DNA of 64,000 bases from an uncultured Ralstonia sp. (GTDB taxonomy: Bacteria > Pseudomonadota > Gammaproteobacteria > Burkholderiales > Burkholderiaceae): contig CAJXMR010000006.1 in the NCBI GenBank assembly GCA_913056305.1, forward strand, positions 1-64,000, in the 5' to 3' direction. The notes under the pieces were generated by a model, which saw only the letters and a list, made by a program, of their open reading frames with translations, was not told the origin of the DNA and ran no database searches. Positions 53,936 through 62,318 of the stretch are shown in pieces. The position numbers and the translations under genes were made by a program. Positions within the stretch are counted from its first letter, which is position 1, and every line of letters begins with the position of its first letter.

Positions 53936-54703
53936 ATGAATTCACCCTCACCGTTTGTGCGACGGGTCGCTGACGTACCCGGCTACTCCCCTGCCAACCA
54001 CACAGGCACCGTGAACCGCCGCGTCATCGGCAAGGAAACGGTCGGCGCGCGGCGGCTGGAGGTGCTGCTTGGCACCATCTCGCGTGGGCACGGCGCGTTG
54101 CCGCATGCCCATCCCAATCTGGAGCAAGCCTCTTACCTGCTTTCCGGCACCGGCGTTGGCGAAATGGCGGGCCAGCGTCGGACATTTGAGGCAGGGCAGT
54201 GGTCCTTCAATCCGGCGGGAGTCTTTCACCGGTTTGAGGTGGTGAGCGACGACCCCGTGCAAGTGATGGTCGTCTACGCGCCGCCGTACAGCGAGAATCC
54301 AAATGCTGCGGTGGTTGCGGCCGGCGTGGACGATCCACGACTGCATTCCGATACGGGCAATGTCCGTGACGTTCCCGCGCATACGAAAGCGATCGACTTT
54401 CCTCACTACTGGGGGGCGCATGTCCAGCCCATCATTACGCCTCAGACCGTCGACGCCCGGTTTCTCGGAATCTACGCGATCGCACTTGAAGCCGATGGTG
54501 GTGCTGCAGCACATGGGCTGAGCGCAACGGAGCAGGTTCTGTTCATTCGAACCGGTGCGATCGAGGGGCTGATCGAGGGGCAGCCATTCTCGGCACACGC
54601 ACACGACTGGGTTTTCGTTCCCGATGGAGCGGAACTTCAATTCAAGACCAGTGATATGCCTAGCGAACTGTTCCTCATCCGTGCGCATGAGGCGCAGGGC
54701 TGA
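53936..54703 (+). CDS. Two-domain cupin protein
   Basis: The 255-residue protein, preceded by a good AGGAGA site, has two cupin barrels. The first has the metal motif HAHPNLEQASYLLSGTG with a later HRF histidine. The second (from about residue 165) ends in HAHDWVFVPDGAELQF. The N-terminal domain keeps the usual His/Glu ligands, while the second has fewer. Bicupins include ureidoglycine aminohydrolase, gentisate-type dioxygenases and quercetinase, but none fits clearly. By position it may act in the same pathway as the CoA-transferase operon. Confidence 0.82.
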   Translation: MNSPSPFVRRVADVPGYSPANHTGTVNRRVIGKETVGARRLEVLLGTISRGHGALPHAHPNLEQASYLLSGTGVGEMAGQRRTFEAGQWSFNPAGVFHRFEVVSDDPVQVMVVYAPPYSENPNAAVVAAGVDDPRLHSDTGNVRDVPAHTKAIDFPHYWGAHVQPIITPQTVDARFLGIYAIALEADGGAAAHGLSATEQVLFIRTGAIEGLIEGQPFSAHAHDWVFVPDGAELQFKTSDMPSELFLIRAHEAQG

Positions 54704-55144
54704 GGCCGGCTAATCGAGGGCGCAGATTCAGCGCGCCCTCCCGGAATCAACGGATCGAAAAACTCGATTGAGCCGGCACCCCATGCCTTGACCCGCGCGC
54801 TCGGCGACTGGCCTAGGCATTGCCGCACCAGCTCCATCGCCGAGAAGGCCCTGTGACTTCCGAGGTCAAAGTGAGCACCCTTTGATCGGAGGAGGTCACG
54901 ATGGGCACATCGGATATCGCTCGATAGCTTCCCAAAACATGGGCCGGCTTGCGGAAGGTGAACGAAAGCACGTGCACATGAGCACTCAGTAGTAACACTG
55001 AGTGTGCGGAGGGTCGGCGTGGAATACAGTAGTTCTATAAATAGAGCTATATAACTATTTCGGCAAGACTAATGGTGCGGCGCTTTCCGAAAGCTGCCAA
55101 CAGCGCCCGTTGTCAAAGCAGCCACAGGAAACGAGGAGACATTG
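54704..55144. promoter_or_regulatory. Intergenic region before the MFS gene
   Basis: The 441 bases contain no gene I can support. At 54983-55004 an inverted repeat (CACTCAGT, 6 bases, ACTGAGTG) could be an operator or a weak terminator without a T tract. At 55030-55050 lies the second GntR-type site, with an AT-rich stretch continuing to about 55060 that probably includes the MFS promoter. Confidence 0.5.
55030..55050 (+). promoter_or_regulatory. GntR-type operator, copy 2
   Basis: The site reads TAGTTCTAT, 2 bases, ATAGA, 1 base, CTAT on the plus strand and matches the reverse complement of 49078-49098 at all positions except the middle pair and one other. It lies 94 bases before the MFS start. 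Confidence 0.65.
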
Positions 55145-56497
55145 ATGGAGCGAGCGTCGATAACGGAGCACGCGTCGGCAGAACGCCTGCATGACGCGTC
55201 CACCGCCGCATCCCCGCTGACCCGAACGCAAGTCAAGATGCTCGGCATCGCGATGTTGGGCGGCGGACTCGAGTACTACGAGTTCATCGTCTTCGGGGTC
55301 ATGGTGCCAACGCTTAGCCGGGTGTTCTTTCCATCCGATGCCGAGCCCTGGTTGAGCACGCTGCAGACGCTTGCAATTTTCGCGGCCGGCTACATCGCCA
55401 GGCCTATCGGAGGGATATTCCTTTCAGCGATGGGCGACAGATTGGGCCGCAAGCGCATGTTCATCGTTACCGTGGCCTTGATGGCGACGCCCACGATGCT
55501 GATTGGCGTGCTACCCACCTACGCACAAGTCGGCATACTTTCCCCGCTGCTCTTGCTCGCATGCCGCCTGTGTCAAGGGCTGGCGATGGGAGCGGAGATC
55601 CCTACGGCGCTGACCTTCGTCGCTGAACACGTACCTGAACGTCGCGCCGGGCTCGCAATCGGCCTGATGGGGACCGGGTTGGGAATCGGGACACTCGTCG
55701 GACTTGCAACGCTTGCCGCGATTGGCCGCGGATTCTCCGGGGAGCAGATGTTGGCATACGCCTGGCGCATCCCGTTCGTGCTGGGTGGTCTGTTTGGCTT
55801 GCTGTCCTCGGGACTTCGGAAATTCGCCGCCGAAACGCCAGTCTTTACCGAAATGGCGGCTCGAAAAAGCCTGAACCGATCCATGCCGATACGGGAACTG
55901 CTGACCACGGCTCGGCCCGAACTCCTGATAGCACTGCTAGCAAGTCTCGCCAGCAATTCGATTGTCCAGACGGTAGCGCTCTTCCCGGCCACTTTTCTGC
56001 AAACAGGATTGCACATTCCCCCGACGATTGCGCACAGCGCGCAAACTGGGCTGATCGTTGCGAGCCTCGTCTCGACAGCATTGGGGGGCTGGCTGATGGA
56101 TCGGATCGGTTGGACGGTGTGCATCACATTCACGGCGATGGCCTTGTTCGCCGCACTAGTGAATGCCTACGCTTCGCCAACGCCGCAGAACATCGGTTTC
56201 AACCTGACGCTCCTTGGCCTGCCCTGCGCCATCACGATCATGCTGAACAATCACCTTGTGCGTGTGTTTTCAGCACAGGTTCGCATTACCGGAATCTCGG
56301 TTGCGCACAACGTCGCTACCGCAATTGCCGGAGGAACGCTTCCGATTCTGATGGGATTTCTGACCCATTTCGAACCTCGAGCCATGATCTTTGTCCCCGC
56401 GGCTTTTGGCCTCATGGCCATTGCTATCACCCCCGCCGCAATCAAGTATCGCAAACCGCTGGCGTTTCATGCGGCGAGATCCTCGTCGACAAGCTGA
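55145..56497 (+). CDS. MFS transporter, metabolite:H+ symporter-like
   Basis: The 450-residue permease has 12 predicted membrane segments. Motifs are GGGLEYYEFIVFG in helix 1, the MFS signature GDRLGRKRMFIVT between helices 2 and 3, RPIGGIFL, and FVAEHVPERRAGLAIG, all of the MHS subgroup that imports carboxylates or small zwitterions with protons. AGGAGAC precedes the ATG at 55145. It likely imports the substrate of the flanking catabolic genes and seems to share the GntR operator with them. Confidence 0.9.
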   Translation: MERASITEHASAERLHDASTAASPLTRTQVKMLGIAMLGGGLEYYEFIVFGVMVPTLSRVFFPSDAEPWLSTLQTLAIFAAGYIARPIGGIFLSAMGDRLGRKRMFIVTVALMATPTMLIGVLPTYAQVGILSPLLLLACRLCQGLAMGAEIPTALTFVAEHVPERRAGLAIGLMGTGLGIGTLVGLATLAAIGRGFSGEQMLAYAWRIPFVLGGLFGLLSSGLRKFAAETPVFTEMAARKSLNRSMPIRELLTTARPELLIALLASLASNSIVQTVALFPATFLQTGLHIPPTIAHSAQTGLIVASLVSTALGGWLMDRIGWTVCITFTAMALFAALVNAYASPTPQNIGFNLTLLGLPCAITIMLNNHLVRVFSAQVRITGISVAHNVATAIAGGTLPILMGFLTHFEPRAMIFVPAAFGLMAIAITPAAIKYRKPLAFHAARSSSTS

Positions 56498-56549
56498 GAA
56501 CCGAGAGCACGCAGGCCTGACGCGAGCGGCTGCAGCCGCTCGGCATCCG

Positions 56550-56633
56550 ATGCTCGCGGCGCACACCTTCGAGTCCATGCTGGACGATCCGCACCGGTAG
56601 GACATCGATTTTTCCCACCCTGAAAGGAGACAA
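56550..56633 (+). pseudogene. Relic of a family III CoA-transferase
   Basis: The frame reads HTFESMLDDPH, one codon, a stop, then DIDFSHPE. The intact CoA-transferase at 49182-50417 has HTFESLLEDPHLSDIGF at the equivalent place, near bases 50161-50210. The rest of the gene is missing on both sides. This is a fragment left by deletion just before the cupin gene, and it cannot be functional. Confidence 0.7.
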
Positions 56634-56635
56634 GC

Positions 56636-57202
56636 ATGACCGCAAGACAAATCAGCACACCGCTGTCCCCCGTGCTGCTCACCACGTCCACCGGCGCCCC
56701 GCTGCCGCTGCCCGCCCTGCCCCAGGACAAGCTCCTGACCGTCAACATCGAGCAGATCCCGCTGATCAAGGATGTCTTTCCGGGCATCCATATCAAGCCG
56801 CTGCGCCTGGACCTGGAGCGCGGCGAGTGGGTCTTCATGGCCATCGTGGAACCCGGTCGCTCCCTGCCGATTCACTACCACACCGGTACGGCGCAGGTGT
56901 GGACGATCCAGGGCTGCTGGAAGTATCGCGAGTACCCGGACCAGCCGCAGACGGCGGGCTCCTACCTGTACGAGCCCGGCGGCTCGGTGCACACCTTCTA
57001 CACCCCCGAGGACAACACCGAGGACACCATCACCATCGCCTGGATCGAAGGCGCACAAGTCAGCTTCAACGACGACGGCACGTTCCACTCGCTCAATGAC
57101 GCGGTCTCGATCCGGTACGCGATCGAGGCCCTCGCGGCGGCACGCGGGATCGGACCGGTGCCCTACGTCCGCGGCAATGGCGCCGATGTAGCCGGTTCCT
57201 GA
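56636..57202 (+). CDS. Cupin dioxygenase-like protein (2,4'-dihydroxyacetophenone dioxygenase family)
   Basis: The 188-residue protein, with AAAGGAGAC upstream, has a single cupin barrel with LPIHYHTGTAQVWTIQGCW (His pair) and EPGGSVHTFYTPED (later His), the pattern of the ChrR/2,4'-dihydroxyacetophenone dioxygenase group. Those enzymes use iron and O2 to cut a side-chain C-C bond of a hydroxyaryl ketone. The assignment is from overall pattern and length and is moderate. Its neighbours (acyl-CoA dehydrogenase, CoA-transferase relics) fit a route for aromatic or aliphatic acids. Confidence 0.75.
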   Translation: MTARQISTPLSPVLLTTSTGAPLPLPALPQDKLLTVNIEQIPLIKDVFPGIHIKPLRLDLERGEWVFMAIVEPGRSLPIHYHTGTAQVWTIQGCWKYREYPDQPQTAGSYLYEPGGSVHTFYTPEDNTEDTITIAWIEGAQVSFNDDGTFHSLNDAVSIRYAIEALAAARGIGPVPYVRGNGADVAGS

Positions 57203-57211
57203 CCCGAAAGC

Positions 57212-57340
57212 GCAGCACGGACAGGACCAATCAGGGCGGACCGCTCGCGGGTCTGCGCATCGTCGGCTTCGCTCAAGTCGTCATGGCATGGGCCGCGCGC
57301 CCGCCGTTGCCGACGCGCGAAGTCGCGCTGCGCCTGACCG
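57212..57340 (+). pseudogene. Second relic with a CoA-transferase N-terminus
   Basis: Shortly after the cupin stop one frame reads GGPLAGLRIVGFAQVVMA, the typical first strand and helix of a family III CoA-transferase (compare PLAGVKVVDITTVFMG at the start of the gene at 49182). The similarity breaks off after about 20 residues and no full gene follows. The rest of 57203-57490 is unassigned. With the relic at 56550 it suggests a CoA-transferase gene was interrupted and partly deleted around the cupin gene. Confidence 0.5.
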
Positions 57341-57490
57341 TGACGCATACCGAGCGGCGCGCGCTGGAGATGACCAACCGCGAGTTCGCCACGCCCGGCA
57401 CTTGGTGCCCCGGCCGCCAAAGGCATGGCCCAGATGGTGACCGACAGGCCGGCCGAGCTCCCCGAAAACCTGCTGCAGGAACGCCTCCTC

Positions 57491-58651
57491 GTGAACTTCG
57501 AATTTTCCGACGACCAGCTCGCAATCAGGAACGCCATCGAGGCCATCTGCGCCGACTTCGCCGCAGACTACTGGCTCGAGCGCGACCGCGACGGGCGCTG
57601 GCCCACTGAATTCTGCGAAGCCATCGCCCGCGGCGGTTGGTTCGGCGTCACCATGCCGAGAGAACATGGCGGCGCCGGGCTTGGGATCTCGGCGGCCGCG
57701 ATGGTGATGCGCACCATCGGCAAGCTCGGCTCGGCGGCGGTGTCGTCCGTGCATCTGAACCTGTTCGGCCCGCAGCCGGTGGCCGTGTTCGGCAGCGAGG
57801 AGCAGAAGCGGCGCATGCTGCCGCCGCTGATCGATGGCTCCGATCGCGCCTGCTTCGGCGTGACGGAGCCCAACGTCGGCTCCGACACCACACGCGTCAG
57901 AACCTTCGCCCGCCGCGAAGGCGACCGCTACGTCGTCAATGGTCAGAAGGTCTGGACCTCGACGGCGCAGCACGCCAACAAGATCCTGCTGGTGGCCCGC
58001 ACGACGCCGATCGAGGCATGCGCGCGGCCGATGGATGGCGTCACGCTGTTCTACACCGACCTCGATCGCTCGCATGTGCGCATCAGCGAGATCGAGAAGA
58101 TGGCGCGCAAGGCGGTGGACTCGAACGAGCTGTTCATCGACGGGCTGGAAATCCCCGTCGAGGATCGCATCGGCGAGGAAGGCCAGGGCTTCAAGTACCT
58201 GCTGCACGGCCTGAACCCGGAGCGCATCCTCGTCGCGGCTGCCGCACTCGGCGCCGCTGAGACAGCGCTGGCGCGGGCAACCGACTACGCCAAGGAACGC
58301 GTCGTGTTCGGCCGGCAGATCGGCAAGAACCAGGCGATCCAGCATCCGCTGGCGGAGTGCTGGATGCGCCTGCAATCAGCCGAGCTGCTGATGTGGAAGG
58401 CGGCGGCGCTCTACGACGCGGGCAAGCCCTGCGGTGTCGAGGCCACGGCGGCCAAGTACCTTGCGGCGGAAGCCAGTTTCGAGACGTCGTTGCGCGCGGT
58501 GCGCACGCACGGCGGCTACGGCTACGCGAAGGAGTACCACGTCGAGCGTGGCTTGCGCGAAAGCGTGCTGTCGTTGCTCGCACCGGTGACGCAGGAGCTC
58601 GCGCTGTGCTACGTAGCCGAGCAGGCGCTCGGGCTGCCGAAGTCGTACTGA
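57491..58651 (+). CDS. Acyl-CoA dehydrogenase
   Basis: Starting at a GTG (reading MNFEFSDDQLAIRNAI) the protein has 386 residues, the normal family length. Seen are CFGVTEPNVGSDTT and KVWTSTAQHANKIL (FAD and substrate binding), LFYTDLDRS, RKAVDSNELFIDG, and the C-terminal VRTHGGYGYAKEYHVERGLRE region in which Gly-Gly-Tyr-Gly precedes the FAD contact. AGGA is 10 to 13 bases ahead of the GTG; an upstream ATG frame would add 22 residues of leader. It makes a 2-enoyl-CoA and passes electrons to ETF. A mutated fragment of a related gene lies at 60574-60645. Confidence 0.92.
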   Translation: MNFEFSDDQLAIRNAIEAICADFAADYWLERDRDGRWPTEFCEAIARGGWFGVTMPREHGGAGLGISAAAMVMRTIGKLGSAAVSSVHLNLFGPQPVAVFGSEEQKRRMLPPLIDGSDRACFGVTEPNVGSDTTRVRTFARREGDRYVVNGQKVWTSTAQHANKILLVARTTPIEACARPMDGVTLFYTDLDRSHVRISEIEKMARKAVDSNELFIDGLEIPVEDRIGEEGQGFKYLLHGLNPERILVAAAALGAAETALARATDYAKERVVFGRQIGKNQAIQHPLAECWMRLQSAELLMWKAAALYDAGKPCGVEATAAKYLAAEASFETSLRAVRTHGGYGYAKEYHVERGLRESVLSLLAPVTQELALCYVAEQALGLPKSY

Positions 58652-58844
58652 CCCGCGCACCGCGAGACAAACCGCATCGAGGGCGTGGCAGAGGAATCGT
58701 CGGCGGCCGAACATGCGGTGCGAGGGGAGGCCCCGGCTCAGCTAGAGGAAGCGGCGCCATGACAAATAGGTGCATCAGTGGTACGGCACGTCCAGGCGAT
58801 GCAGCTTTCCTGGTTCTCGAATCAAGTAAATCAAAGGAAATAGC

Positions 58845-59339
58845 ATGAACGACTTCACCATAACGTCGCCTGAGTTCAAGGATCAGGAACGGCTCCAACT
58901 GGTGCATGAGTTCGATGGCTACGACGGCACCGGCCGGAACCGTTCGCCCGCGCTGCAATGGCAGGGCGCGCCGGAAGGCACCAAGAGTTTCGCGCTGACG
59001 CTGTACGACCCGGACGCGCCCACTGGCAGCGGTTTCTGGCACTGGATCCTGTTCGACATCGATTCGTCCGTCACCCAACTCGCCGCGGGCCGGGGCTCTA
59101 GCGACGGCACTGACCTGGGCGCCAGCGGCACGCAGGCCGCCAACGACTACGGCGCCGTCGGCTACGGCGGCCCCTGTCCGCCCAAGGGCTTGCCCGCGCA
59201 CCGCTACATCTTCACCGTGCATGCACTGGGCGTGCCCAAGCTGGAGATGCCGGCCAACCCGACCAACGCTGTGGTGCGCTTTTTCATCTGCCAGAACACG
59301 CTCGCCACCTCTACTCTGACCGGCCTCTACAAACGTTAA
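58845..59339 (+). CDS. YbhB/YbcL family (Raf-kinase-inhibitor-like, PEBP) protein
   Basis: This 164-residue PEBP-fold protein has SPALQWQGAPEGTKSFALTLYDPDAP, FWHWILFDI, and YGGPCPPKGLPAHRYIFTVHAL, which form the anion-binding pocket. AAAGGAAATAGC precedes the ATG. There is no signal peptide, so it should be cytoplasmic. Bacterial members have no settled function. Its place between dehydrogenase and SMP-30-like genes suggests co-expression, but no pathway role is evident. Confidence 0.92.
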   Translation: MNDFTITSPEFKDQERLQLVHEFDGYDGTGRNRSPALQWQGAPEGTKSFALTLYDPDAPTGSGFWHWILFDIDSSVTQLAAGRGSSDGTDLGASGTQAANDYGAVGYGGPCPPKGLPAHRYIFTVHALGVPKLEMPANPTNAVVRFFICQNTLATSTLTGLYKR

Positions 59340-59510
59340 GGGTGTACCTTGCCGCGACAGTTTGAACCGCTCGCCAGCCCCAAGGCCCGGCTCGGCGCGA
59401 GCGTGCGGCGTTCCTGGCGCCGGTGGTGGGACCGCTGGCGGATTCAATGGGGCAGACACGATTGAATAATCCTGCGCATTACGGCCACCCGTAAATTTTG
59501 GAGACTGCAA

Positions 59511-60632
59511 ATGAGAACGAACATAGCCAAAACGGTACTGATACTGCTGGCGTTGTTGGCGACGCCGCTCGTCGCGATGGCCTGGGAGCGCGGCAAGGTT
59601 GAGACATTCGCCACTTTGCCGCCGGGTGAGGCGCATCCCGAGGGGATCACCGTGGACCGGGAGGGCAACGTCTACGTCGTCACGGTGGCGGCGAACAAAC
59701 CCAAGACGAGTGAGGGAACACTCATTGTGTTCGACCCGCAGGGCAAGCACCTTCGCACTGTCACCATCAAGGGTTCAAGCAGACTGTTGCTCGACGTCGG
59801 CTTCCATCCTCGGACGGGCCAGTTGCTTGTCGTCGACTACCTGGGCGCGAAGGTCCTGCGCGTTGATCCCAGTACGGGTGCCTCTTCCGTATTCATGACG
59901 GTCACTGGCAAGAACCCAGGCCTTGACGGGATGACGTTCGACCCCGCCGGAAACGTCTACGTGACCGACGCCCACCAAGGCATCATCTGGAAAGTCGGAC
60001 CCGACGGCGGCGAGGCGTCGGCATGGGTCACCAGCCCGCTGCTCAAGCCCACGCGCATTCCACCGACAATCGGCGCCAATGGCCTGGCGTTCAACAACAA
60101 GAAGACGGCTTTGTTCGTCGCCAATACGTCGACCGACATCGTTGTCAAGATACCGGTGACCGGCCCAACGCTTGAGCCCGGCACGCCTGAAGTCTTCGTC
60201 AATCGGGTTGGCGGTGGACCCGACGGCCTGATCATCGACGAGCACGACAATCTCTGGATCGCGTGCAACCAGTCTAACGAGATTCTCGTGATCGAGCCGA
60301 AACAAGGGCAAGTGATTGCCAAACTCGGCGACTTCGGCGGCATCGATCGCAAGGGGGCACCCATTGGCCTACTCTGGTCGAACGGCCTCGTCTTCCATGG
60401 CGACGACGTTCTTGTCACCAACCTCTCGCTCGATGTCGACACGGCCATTGCGCAGCTCAGTGACGAGCTTGGCCTCGCGCATCTCGCAGGCAAGAATCTG
60501 CACACCATCGATGGGCCGTGGGCGCAGCGGGTGAAGCTCCACACCATCTCGAGAATCAAGAAGCGGATACCGGAAGGTCTAGACCTCGACCTCGCGTCAC
60601 GTCAACGAGATCCTGCTGCTCAACTTCACTGA
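59511..60632 (+). CDS. Exported SMP-30/gluconolactonase-like beta-propeller protein (altered C-terminus)
   Basis: The 373-residue protein has a signal peptide (VLILLALLATPLVAMA) and a beta-propeller with repeats such as HPEGITVDREGNVYVVT, NPGLDGMTFDPAGNVYVTD and GPDGLIIDEHDNLWIACN, close to SMP-30/NHL lactonase-like domains. It should be periplasmic. GGAGACTGCAA precedes the ATG. The last about 19 residues (from EGLDLDLASRQ) come from DNA related to the acyl-CoA dehydrogenase gene read in another frame, so the natural end was probably replaced; the propeller itself appears complete. A lactone or ester substrate is plausible but unproven. Confidence 0.85.
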   Translation: MRTNIAKTVLILLALLATPLVAMAWERGKVETFATLPPGEAHPEGITVDREGNVYVVTVAANKPKTSEGTLIVFDPQGKHLRTVTIKGSSRLLLDVGFHPRTGQLLVVDYLGAKVLRVDPSTGASSVFMTVTGKNPGLDGMTFDPAGNVYVTDAHQGIIWKVGPDGGEASAWVTSPLLKPTRIPPTIGANGLAFNNKKTALFVANTSTDIVVKIPVTGPTLEPGTPEVFVNRVGGGPDGLIIDEHDNLWIACNQSNEILVIEPKQGQVIAKLGDFGGIDRKGAPIGLLWSNGLVFHGDDVLVTNLSLDVDTAIAQLSDELGLAHLAGKNLHTIDGPWAQRVKLHTISRIKKRIPEGLDLDLASRQRDPAAQLH

Positions 60633-60645
60633 CCTCGACCGCTCG
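60574..60645 (+). pseudogene. Relic of an acyl-CoA dehydrogenase gene
   Basis: In the frame K-V-stop-TSTSRHVNEILL, then FTDLDRS, this stretch matches bases 57947-57995 and 58049-58072 of the intact dehydrogenase gene at most positions, with the codons between them deleted and a stop in place of Trp. It overlaps the end of the SMP-30-like gene in a different frame. It is a non-functional recombination scar. Confidence 0.72.
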
Positions 60646-61142
60646 CTTACAGATGTATTCATAAAGAGCGTACCCCTTCAGCATCTTCAGTCGGCGCGAA
60701 AAGTTGTAGGTCTGGATGAGGTCACGAAGGTGGCTCTGGAACGGTCAGGGGTCTCATGGTGGACCAAAGACGCGCCCGAGATCGCATCGGTCCCGGGCGC
60801 TATTGCACTTTTCTTCACGGGTCTGCTGCCCTTGACTTCTGGCAAACGCGAGATGCCATGACGCTGGGCGCGGACGGCCAGGCCAATCGATATCGCCGCG
60901 CGGTACAAGCTATGGGCCAGCGATTGGCGCAGGCGCTGCCTCGCATGTCTGACCGCGCCTGAACACCGGCGAACGAAATCGCGGTGATTTGCCCGCAATC
61001 GTCGCGGACTGACAAGATCGCCACTCAAAAGGAGATACTGAAGCTAAACTTGTAAGCGTAAACACTACGTTTTCTATCGTATTGTGATAGTACAAAATTC
61101 GCCGACACACTTACAACGATCAAAAAACACAGGAGGAGATCG
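60646..61142. other. Gene-poor region before the porin, with an inverted repeat
   Basis: Open frames here do not look like complete genes. A plus-strand frame ending at 60858 continues from the dehydrogenase relic, and another ending at 60962 (MTLGADGQANRYRRAVQAMG) may be the end of a lost gene; neither is recognised. At 61070-61097 an AT-rich inverted repeat (TTTTCTATC, 7 bases, GATAG, 3 bases, AAAA) lies 45 bases before the porin start and may bind a regulator. Confidence 0.45.
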
Positions 61143-62216
61143 ATGAAGGCGAAGTGGCTTGCCGCGCTGGGCGTTCTGTCCAGTTCGGCCGCGTGGGCGC
61201 AGTCGAGCGTCACGCTCTATGGCGTGGTCGACGCGAACGTGGAATACACCACGAACAATCGGGGGGCGAACTCGACTTCAGGGGCGTCCCGGTGGGCAGA
61301 GCAGTCCGGCGGACTCTCGCCGAGCCGGTGGGGCATGCGCGGGGCGGAAGACCTGGGCGGCGGCAACAAGGTCGTGTTCGCCCTGGAAAGCGGCTTCGGG
61401 CTGAATAGCGGCACGATGCAGCAAGGTGGCCGCTTGTTCGGCCGGCAGGCTTGGGTAGGCCTGGAAGGGCAAGGGCAGCGGTTGACGCTGGGCCGGCAAT
61501 ACACGTCGCTCTTCGATATGTTGGCAAACTTCTCGCCGACCTCCTATGCGGGCCAGTATGAGCCGGTGATCGGCTTGCTTGGACCCAGCCTGCGGGAAGA
61601 CAACATGGTCAAGTATCGCGGATTGTTTGGCCCGCTCACCGCAGAGGCGCACTGGGCATTCGGAGGGCAACCCGGCGCGGCGGCTGGTTCCTCTGCGTAT
61701 GGCGCTGGCATGGATTACACCTTCGGGCCGCTGGAACTGGCCGCCGCCTACGACGAGCTTCATGGCCCGCGCACGGCGAGCGGCTATGGCGTCGCCCGCA
61801 AGGTCTTTGCCGGTGCGCGTTACGGGATTTCTGACCGCACGGTGCTGCTCGGGGGATTCCGTTACGGGCGCAACGACATGCCGGCCGTTGGTCAGATCAC
61901 GCGCGACAACCTATGGTGGTTCGGTGTGCGGCAAGACGTGACCGACAAGATCTCGCTGATCGGCGCGCTCTACTACGACAACATCAAGCACGCCACCATT
62001 GACGGCGTGGAATCGAACCCGAAGAAGCCTTGGCAACTCTCGCTGATCGCGTCGTATGCGCTATCCAAGCGCACGGACGTGTATGTCACGACCGCGTACA
62101 CCAAGCATTCGGCGCTGGATTTTGAGAACTACAACGGCGCCGGTGCGGCGTACACCATCGCCGCGACCGCTGACAGCCAGTTTGGCGCAGCGGTCGGCAT
62201 CCGTCACAAGTTCTGA
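61143..62216 (+). CDS. Burkholderiales-type general porin
   Basis: The 357-residue outer-membrane protein has a strong GGAGGAG site, a signal peptide ending SAAWAQS, and the classic mature start SSVTLYGVVDANVEY of trimeric porins in this order. Further marks are SRWGMRGAEDLGGGNKVVF, RLFGRQAWVGLEGQ with TLGRQYTS, and the final aromatic residue in GIRHKF. It would let small hydrophilic or acidic solutes into the periplasm. Its place in the catabolic island suggests a role in substrate uptake. Confidence 0.94.
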   Translation: MKAKWLAALGVLSSSAAWAQSSVTLYGVVDANVEYTTNNRGANSTSGASRWAEQSGGLSPSRWGMRGAEDLGGGNKVVFALESGFGLNSGTMQQGGRLFGRQAWVGLEGQGQRLTLGRQYTSLFDMLANFSPTSYAGQYEPVIGLLGPSLREDNMVKYRGLFGPLTAEAHWAFGGQPGAAAGSSAYGAGMDYTFGPLELAAAYDELHGPRTASGYGVARKVFAGARYGISDRTVLLGGFRYGRNDMPAVGQITRDNLWWFGVRQDVTDKISLIGALYYDNIKHATIDGVESNPKKPWQLSLIASYALSKRTDVYVTTAYTKHSALDFENYNGAGAAYTIAATADSQFGAAVGIRHKF

Positions 62217-62318
62217 CTGGCTTGAGCACGCCGGGTCGTCGGCCCGGCGTCTCGCTGCAACGCCGCCGATTGGGATTGCAGCGGCAAAGTCCGCCGGCGC
62301 ATAGACTCGACGGTTCGG

